Shown here: positions 57,151 to 64,000 of the stretch, in pieces | Layout of the letters: each line of letters begins with the position of its first letter | Position numbering within the stretch: position 1 is the first letter of the stretch | From: Copromyces sp. CBS 386.78 | Taxonomy: Eukaryota > Ascomycota > Sordariomycetes > Sordariales > Sordariaceae | Direction: 5' to 3' | NCBI GenBank assembly: GCA_030685235.1 | Contig: MU839111.1 | Span: 1 to 64,000, forward strand | DNA: 64,000 bases | Made by a program: the position numbers and the translations under genes | The notes under the pieces: model-generated | Databases searched by the model: none | Seen by the model: the letters and a program-made list of their open reading frames with translations, nothing else | Told to the model about the DNA's origin: nothing

Positions 57151-60100
57151 TAATTATAATTCAACTACTACAAACCGTATAAATATAATAAAATATATAA
57201 AATAAAACTCTTAATTACCCGCATCTAATAATATATTTACATTAAACTCAAAAGGTCGTAATATATTATTATTATAATCTACAATATAAATAATCCGTAC
57301 TCACAGCACAATATCCAAGTCTTCTTCGTCTTCCCCCCTATTTATATCAATACTACTATCATCAAAATTACTATCGTTTAGTACGGTAACTATTACCCTA
57401 ATACGACTTATAGGTACCTCGAACTTCTAGCCCGCCACCATAATAATTACCGTAGCCTCCTCCTCCTCCCTATCGTCTATATCTACAGCCTTCTCCTTCC
57501 CCTTATAAAATATAAATAGCCCTTACTTCTACTTCTTTTTTTTAGGGGGATAAGGTATTAATACTAGGGGAGGAAACCGTAATAATAATCCGACTAAATA
57601 AACGTACCTAAATATAATAGGAAACTTATTAAGGATAATAGCCTCGTTGCCCAAAATAATCTCTACCAACGACGAACTTCCCCTACGGATCTTCCTACTC
57701 CTTTTCTTACTATACGTTTTAAAGGGCACAAAATCCTCCTTTATAGTAAAATAAATAACTTTACCTATTTCTTCAAACTACTTATCTTCTTCATCTTTAA
57801 TAAAGGCTATAAAAATATTAAAATCCTATTCTAACTATACTACTTTCTATACTCTCATCTCTAATATATAATAAGAAAAATCTTACTATTATTTAACTAT
57901 ATAATTACAACGGGCATCGTCAATTATAACTTTATCCTATCCCTCTTTTACCCTTAAAACTCTATTATACTCTAGGTCATCTATTATAATATAAATAAGG
58001 CTATTATCGTTAGGAACAGGGGCATCAAGCTCAAACTCAACCTTCTTCTTAACCTTACTTTTTCGTAATAACTACTACTTAAAACTAGGGTTTTCTTCAA
58101 TAGCAACCTTCTTAATAAAAGCAAGGCTAACTTTCTAAATCTCCTTCAAACCTTCTACTATATTAACTTCTCTTCTTACTACAACCTTAATATCAAATAC
58201 TTCCTTAATATAAATTTTATTACTAATAACTACGTACCTACGAAGGTTCTATTTCTAAACCTCTACTTCTATATAGCATTTTAAACACTCCTACCAATCG
58301 TATACGAATTTCTAAATATTAATAGAAACTTTAAAAACAATTTTAACATCTTCCGCCCACTTTCTAAGCAATAAATTTACTATATTAATCTTTTTATAAA
58401 TCACTAGAAATTTAAAGGTACATAGGACCTTTCATAGAATTATAACCTCCAATCGTTTAAAGAATAAGGGTTCTTACCGTACCTTTACAACCTTACGAAA
58501 CTTATTAAAAAGCACTTCTAAATAAATATATTAATTATTAATATAATATTAAGAAAAACAATGGAAAACAACATACTTAATTTCAACGGCCATAACCCTA
58601 TTTTCTCCTATCCTTTATAAATATTACTACGAATAAACCTAACATCCTTAACCTTCTTCCAATTATTCAAAAATACCGTACAATTAATAGAAATAGTACC
58701 GCTAGCTATCTCCATAACTAATACCTTTTAATAAACTTTTTTAACTACTTAATAAACCCCAACGTCGAATAATTAAAAAATATAGCTAATATATAAAAGT
58801 AGGGTAAAAAATATAATATCGAAGGCTTAATAATACTATAAAATAATTAAATCTTTATAAACCTCAAAGCCATCTATAAATAACACTCTATATACTTTAA
58901 ATTTCGTTAAAAAATTTATAAATATAACGTCGCCTTTAAAAAACGCTAATCTTTCGAAAAGAGGGAGGGCATTTAATAATATACCAAACTATTCCTCGAC
59001 AATACCGTTAAAGGATAGAAATAATCTAAAAAAATACTTATTAAAGTAGTATATCCACTATAACCTTCGTTATATATTATTATACCTAATTAGAATATTT
59101 ATAATAACTATATCTAAGTTTACTTTATAATTAGCCTATATATTACTTTATACCTATATAAAATCGAATTAAATAAATTATAATTAATATTAATTGCACA
59201 TAAACAATAGTAATTACATATAAACTTACTATAATTAATGCTTTAAATATCAAAAAAGAAAGTATATTCTTTATAATAATAGAAATAATATTAACGGCAA
59301 TTAAACTTTCTTTATTACTAGGATTAAATACTACCCTTCTCGTACGGGCTTTATTCTTTATAAATAATACTTATAACTATAGCAATTAATATAATAAAAT
59401 ATAGTAAAGCAACATAAAGATATATAATATAGTTTACCTTCATATTTCCCTTAATTTCCCCTACCTAAAAAGGAAATTCATTTATATTCTAAACGTTCTC
59501 TTCCTTTATATTAAAACTATCGTATATAACCTTCACCTCTTTAAACTATACTTCCAAACCTTCTAACTAAATTTTAACGTTCATCCTCTTTACATCTTTA
59601 AAACTAACCGCTTTAAACTCGAACTCCAAATATTTCTTACGCTATTCAATAAACTAATTCTTATACAACGAAATAAAAGGAGGGCAAAATCGTTAATCAC
59701 GAAACTAATTAACTAAAGAAACAAAAATTTTATTATTTATAAAGAAATAGCCACAGTCAACGATCTAAACTATAATATTAAAGACCTTATCTTCGTCTTC
59801 AATTAAAGGATTAGGGCGGTATATATCTTTACCGGTTAACAATAACTTCTTATCCTTAATAAACATTACATATTTCTTAACAATAGCTTCACTAACGTCA
59901 AACCTCTCCCCTACACTCTTATATATAATCTTTCCCTTATTTCTAGCCTTATTATTAGCCTTCGAACGTATAATAGTAGCCCGGGTAACCATAACGGTCT
60001 AACCTACAAAAAAGTAGCGGGCGGCCTTCTCTACACAGGATACAACATCAGGATTAAAGACAGGCATAGTAAAAATATATACAAAAGATAGAACTCGACG

Positions 60101-60161
60101 AAACGAACAGATTAATACTATTCACAGTATAGTACAATAAAAACTGGTGATATTATTATTG

Positions 60162-60295
60162 TATCTAAATATCTGACCGTTACAGACCCTGCGCGTTACA
60201 AGTAAAAAATCCGACTCTGGGAGGAGCCCAGAGTCGGTTGGCTTGTTATATAAGCGAGGCCCCCAGAGGGTGGCCCACTCAACCTAACCGACGAG
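60162..60295 (-). repeat. Right terminal inverted repeat of the 3.28-kb transposon
   Basis: Mirror copy of 57017-57150. It retains C in + strand CpA sites where the left arm has lost the matching G, and shows its own changes only as G to A on the + strand. Confidence 0.9.
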
Positions 60296-60297
60296 TA

Positions 60298-61065
60298 GGT
60301 ATCGTGCCAATACACATGTCCGCCCAAGGCTGTTTCAGGGGAGATCAGGGGGTGAATGATCACCAAACTTTTCATGGCTTTGGTAATTGGTAGGTATGTA
60401 CCTTGGTGTCGTGGGGCAGCGAGAAACCGTTGAGGTGGCATGCACTGCTTGGTCCGCTTTGGCTAGCGCGGCACCGACCGACTGCAAGCTTACAAAGAGA
60501 GGCAGATGGCATTGAGGGACGAGGGGGGCATTGGGGATCGTGCCTTGCTTGAGGAAGCAGGCAGATCAGGGTTCTGCCCTCCCGGCCACGAGGAAACCCG
60601 TTCCCATGGTCGCGCAATCGAAGCACCATCTGACAGTTCCAGCAGTTGCATGTCAGGCACGCTACACACACTTGAGACCGATTCATGGTGCACAATGTGC
60701 TTATCAAGATCCGTGACTGATCTCCGGTTTTTCCAGGTTCTTTGTGGTTCTTGATCCTGACTAGGTATAAGCGTATTGGGCTTCTGATAGTGGTGTTCAT
60801 TATCACGCTGCCACCGTTAACTGGCATTGACAGCTAACCTAGTAAGGTGGCCTCATCCTGGCGTGGCCTGTTTGCTGCCCGAAACCAAGATCGGTAACCG
60901 GCGAATGGATCCGACTTGATATCCTTTTCGATCACGAGATGTCTGAAAATGGAGAAAGCCAAGGCATCCCAGTTTAACTTTTGACCCTCTGGCACATGGA
61001 CAGAATGTGATCTGGTTTTGGGAAAATGGAGGGAGATATCCGCGCAGCCCGTTCGAAAATCAACC
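60298..61065. other. Single-copy spacer between two transposons, nothing recognised
   Basis: About 770 bases of normal composition lie between the two dead elements. Short open frames occur but none has motifs. It is probably ordinary intergenic DNA into which both elements inserted. Confidence 0.5.
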
Positions 61066-61073
61066 TCGTAGAG

Positions 61074-63512
61074 TAGGGATGGCTTTGAATTTCACCGTCA
61101 ATGTAAGGTAAGTAAAAGTAAGTAAAAGTAAGGTAAAAAACGGGATAATTCTTACGTGTACGGGCCACCGCCCCGCTTAAATATTTTTTTTCTGGGTACA
61201 ACAGGGTTGAATTGGGCTAAAATGTGTGTATTGTCACCAGATTTCTAGCTATATCTTTAACCATATCTATATTTACAACCTCTAAACTAGCTATATCGAG
61301 CTGTTTTTTCAGCCTCTTTTACCCTTACGATATCTCACACACTAGATAATAGGTGTTTTATCGTAATCTTAAGCGTTATAATAGTCGTCCAGTATTTTTA
61401 TATATAAGTGGTCCTCTACTTCTTGAAAAATCTGCTCTCTATCTACCTTTAGCAATGCAATAAAAGGGATATACTTAACGTTAAATATTTTATAGTTTAT
61501 AAAGATAAATAAAGCTATATTTATTTTATCCGTTGAAAAACGGTTATACAATAATCCTTTAACGTAGTTTATTACTAAGAAAATACATTTAGAAAGTATA
61601 CTATTAGCTAACGTTTAAAGTAGTCAGTTAACTAAATTACAAAACTTCGAACTATAATTACAATAGTAACTCCAAAAAGTAATAGGCTAGAGGTTATATT
61701 ACTAAACCTCTATATAGGGTATAAAGATACTATTTTTAGCTATATAAAGGATAAACTCCTCCACTAACTCGTTACCCTCGATACTAATTGCAATACTATA
61801 CCAGGTTAAGAAAACGTAAATCTAACGTATAATATTAGCTGGTACAGCGGGTTAAATATTTTCGAAATAGACCGCTAGATTATCTAAATTAAGAAAGAAA
61901 GTAAGCTAGTTGAGGGCAATAACCTACTTATTCCTCCTCGCTATATAGATCGCAGCTAATTAATCCTAATATTAAAGCATTATATACTAGAGAAAGTTGA
62001 AAGCTTACTAGAAATCCCAAATATAAAACTAACGTAAAATAATTATACTAATAATAAATTTATTAAACTCTAATATTAATTAGGCTTTATAAACTAACTA
62101 AATAAACTATAGTAGATTATTAATAATACCCCAAAAAATATAATTCTTAATAATATCTAGTATAGCTATAAAGCGGATAGGATTACTACTATTATCTTCG
62201 TTAGGATTATTATAATAAACATTATTACAGGTATTGCGAACGAAAGCGATGAGTACGTACTTTAATTTTTAAATTAAAAGGATAAATCTATACTATAAAC
62301 CCTATCGAATAATTATACTAACAATATATTAACTTCCTTATTTATACGTAATTTAGTAAGAAAAAGGGAAAACAACGTACAATATTAAAATAGAAATATA
62401 TTTATAAAACTCTTATATTATATAGATACGAAATTTCGAAAACTATAACTTCGAAATTCTAAAGAAAGTAACCAACTAAGTTATAAAGTTAATAACCTAT
62501 TTAAACGGTTCGATCGCTAGTATATCCTTAATAAGTAATTAGAGACTATAAGAATTATAAAAAACTAAGATAGTATACTTAAACTCGTTTTTCTCTATTA
62601 AAAGAATATTAGTAAGGCGAACTCTACTACATATATTTATCACGAAGCTAATAATCTTGCCCCAACAATTTTGAATAATATAACCGGCTTTAATAAAGAC
62701 TAACGTAGCGATATTAATAGTAGTATATTCGGTAGCGCTAATATAAATATTCTTCTAATAAAAGGAAACCTTATTAGGTAAATAAATAGAAATATTGAGA
62801 ATACGACGGCTAACGTAATCGTTAAATTCGTCAAAAACAATATTAAACTAAGTATAATAATTAATTTAATTTATAACGGCTAGCTTAACGTCGTTATAAA
62901 TAGAAGGGAAATAAATATTAGCAATCGTTTTACGGGAGGGAAGAGTATAAACTAAATTAACTATTTTAATAAATACCTTCATCTCTAGAATATCGAAGGT
63001 ACTAAACAACTTACCTCTATATAGGATAACTTTAATTATAAGAACGTTAATAGCTTCAATTTATTTAAATATAAAAATAAAGGTATACTAGCGTATATTC
63101 TCATTATTTTAAGCAAGGTCGTTAAATTTCTAACGTTAATAATTATTATAAATATTAAAATAATCACGTATACAGCTAACGTTTATTACCTTCAGCTAAT
63201 CGCAGTAGCGGCACTTGGCCTGGGGAACGAGATTGCCAGGGTACGGGCGCATCTTAAACTGGCGATAAATCGCCTCGTTTCAAGTAGGCGGTATTTTGTA
63301 AGGGTATTCTCTAGGCTCGTACGAGTCGATCGCAATCGGTTTCGTATAGTTTCGTTAATAATTAATAGAATTAATAATAATTGACAAGGTAAATGTGTAC
63401 GATAAATTATGGGGTGTGTGTACGGATTATTTATACTAGCGTCATTTACTGAATTTCAATTTACTGAAAATTTCTAAAAAAGTCTTATTTTTTCAGAAAT
63501 AAACCATCCCTA
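61074..63512 (-). mobile_element. 2.44-kb hAT transposon, RIP-degraded
   Basis: Ends TAGGGATGGCTTTG (left) and TAGGGATGGTTTAT (right, read on the minus strand) are the short inverted repeats typical of fungal hAT elements. An 8-bp target duplication flanks them: TCGTAGAG at 61066-61073 and TCGTGGAG at 63513-63520, with one mismatch of RIP type. The interior is AT-rich with stops in all frames. On the minus strand a transposase relic is readable: near 63310-63190 a BED-type zinc-finger start (KMRPYPGNLVPQAKCRYCD) and near 61551-61369 a C-terminal piece (LLKVDREQIFQEVEDHLYIK). Orientation is thus right to left. Tandem GTAAGTAAAA units lie inside the left end at about 61107-61136. It is non-functional. 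Confidence 0.85.
61107..61136 (+). repeat. Short GTAAGTAAAA tandem repeat inside the hAT left end
   Basis: About three units of (GGTAA)GTAAAAGTAAG lie just inside the hAT terminus. Subterminal tandem motifs are where hAT transposases often bind; that role is inferred from position. Confidence 0.6.
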
Positions 63513-63520
63513 TCGTGGAG

Positions 63521-64000
63521 GGATGCCAAGGGCTTGCCTGGAAGTGGAATTGGTATCGTGTCGTGTGTATGCCGCCGCACAGTAGAAGCACGAGAACCAC
63601 AAGCCGGTGCATTCGGGGCAGAGGCAGGGCCTGAAATCCCGTCCCGTGGGGACCATTTGGCGATTTTTAGGGGTCCTGTCCCTCCTCAGTTGTTCCGTTC
63701 CAGGCCATCTCCCGTCCACCCAGATGGTGTTCACGACATGTGGATGGGCGGTAGGGTGTGCTCAGCCCGGGATGTCTCAAGGATGGCCGAGCAATCACAA
63801 GGCCAGAATTCAGCCTATCCTGGGCGGGAGGGCACAGTAAAAACCAGGAAAGAAACGCGCTCACGGCTTTCGGCGGCACCATGGGGGTGGAATGGCGCCA
63901 TTTCCGCATATTGATTTAAAGCTAAGCAGCCCGTTGGGACGCGCTGGGAGGATGTTCCGAAGTGGTCGGCACCGCTGTTCAACCCGCAATTCAAATGGAT
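63521..64000. other. Non-repetitive right edge, nothing recognised
   Basis: Normal-composition DNA after the hAT target duplication. Open frames of up to 126 aa exist on both strands, but none shows recognisable motifs, and the region is cut by the window edge. Confidence 0.45.

Larger units (their letters stand above)
57017..60295 (-). mobile_element. 3.28-kb DNA transposon with 134-bp TIRs, RIP-degraded interior
   Basis: Inverted arms 57017-57150 and 60162-60295 begin CTCGTCGGTTAGGTTGAGTG and differ at about ten of 134 positions. TA flanks both ends (57015-57016, 60296-60297), pointing to a Tc1/mariner-like or related TA-target superfamily; the class is an inference. The outer arms have normal GC content, but the interior is AT-rich and full of stops. 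Coding remnants read on the minus strand: 59992-59765 has a helix-turn-helix-like segment (VGERFDVSEAIVKKYVMFI), and 57729-57529 has another fragment (SSSLVEIILGNEAIILNKFP). No intact transposase exists. Mutations are almost only G to A on the + strand, a strand-asymmetric RIP footprint (see findings). Confidence 0.85.

Noticed and set aside
61074..63512. Second TA-flanked Tc1/mariner-type element
   Set aside because: The TA is part of the TAGGG terminus; the 8-bp flanking duplication and BED remnant fit hAT better.

Overview
The window looks like nuclear DNA of a filamentous ascomycete, most likely a sordariomycete (Sordariales-like). The reasons are short GT-AG introns of about 55-140 nt with CTAAC/CTGAC-type branch sites, AC-rich contexts before start codons, a Sordariales-type histone H2A.Z, and long AT-rich tracts that carry the mark of RIP (repeat-induced point mutation). 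Exon coordinates were worked out by hand from splice consensus and reading-frame continuity.

Layout: 1-1140 is RIP-like AT-rich DNA that begins with a (TAAAAA)n tract. 1.2-4.7 kb holds a broken cytochrome P450 (-) and a divergent sugar transporter (+) without its first membrane segment. 5.98-6.6 kb is a small secreted Ecp2/Hce2-like protein with a one-base frameshift. 7.2-30.3 kb is ordinary gene territory: a C2H2 zinc-finger protein, a small Ser/Gly-rich protein, histone H2A.Z, a Cys-motif protein of unknown function, an alpha/beta hydrolase, an RRM-R3H RNA-binding protein (Pin4/Cip2 type) and a Hal2/Met22-type bisphosphate nucleotidase. 30.36-32.6 kb holds two short hypothetical genes that may be diverged copies of each other, with unresolved coding-like sequence between them. 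33.56-34.9 kb is a cluster of three different non-autonomous terminal-inverted-repeat elements. 38.1-53.0 kb is again gene-bearing: a secreted DUF1996 protein with a frame break, a Vnx1-type vacuolar cation/H+ antiporter, the proteasome ATPase Rpt6 and a rhodanese-plus-tyrosine-phosphatase protein. 57.0-63.5 kb holds two complete but dead DNA transposons: a 3.28-kb TA-flanked element with 134-bp inverted repeats, and a 2.44-kb hAT element with an 8-bp target duplication and a recognisable BED-finger remnant.

The housekeeping genes (H2A.Z, RPT6, PIN4-like, VNX1-like, HAL2-like, PTP) have unrelated roles and do not form one pathway. The accessory ends hold decayed or damaged genes next to RIP-affected transposons. 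The most informative signals are the strand-asymmetric mutation pattern in the 3.28-kb element, the RIP-type base change inside the hAT target duplication, the three-family MITE cluster, and the possible gene duplication at 30.4-32.6 kb. I found no evidence for a novel multi-gene system, CRISPR array, tRNA or rRNA.
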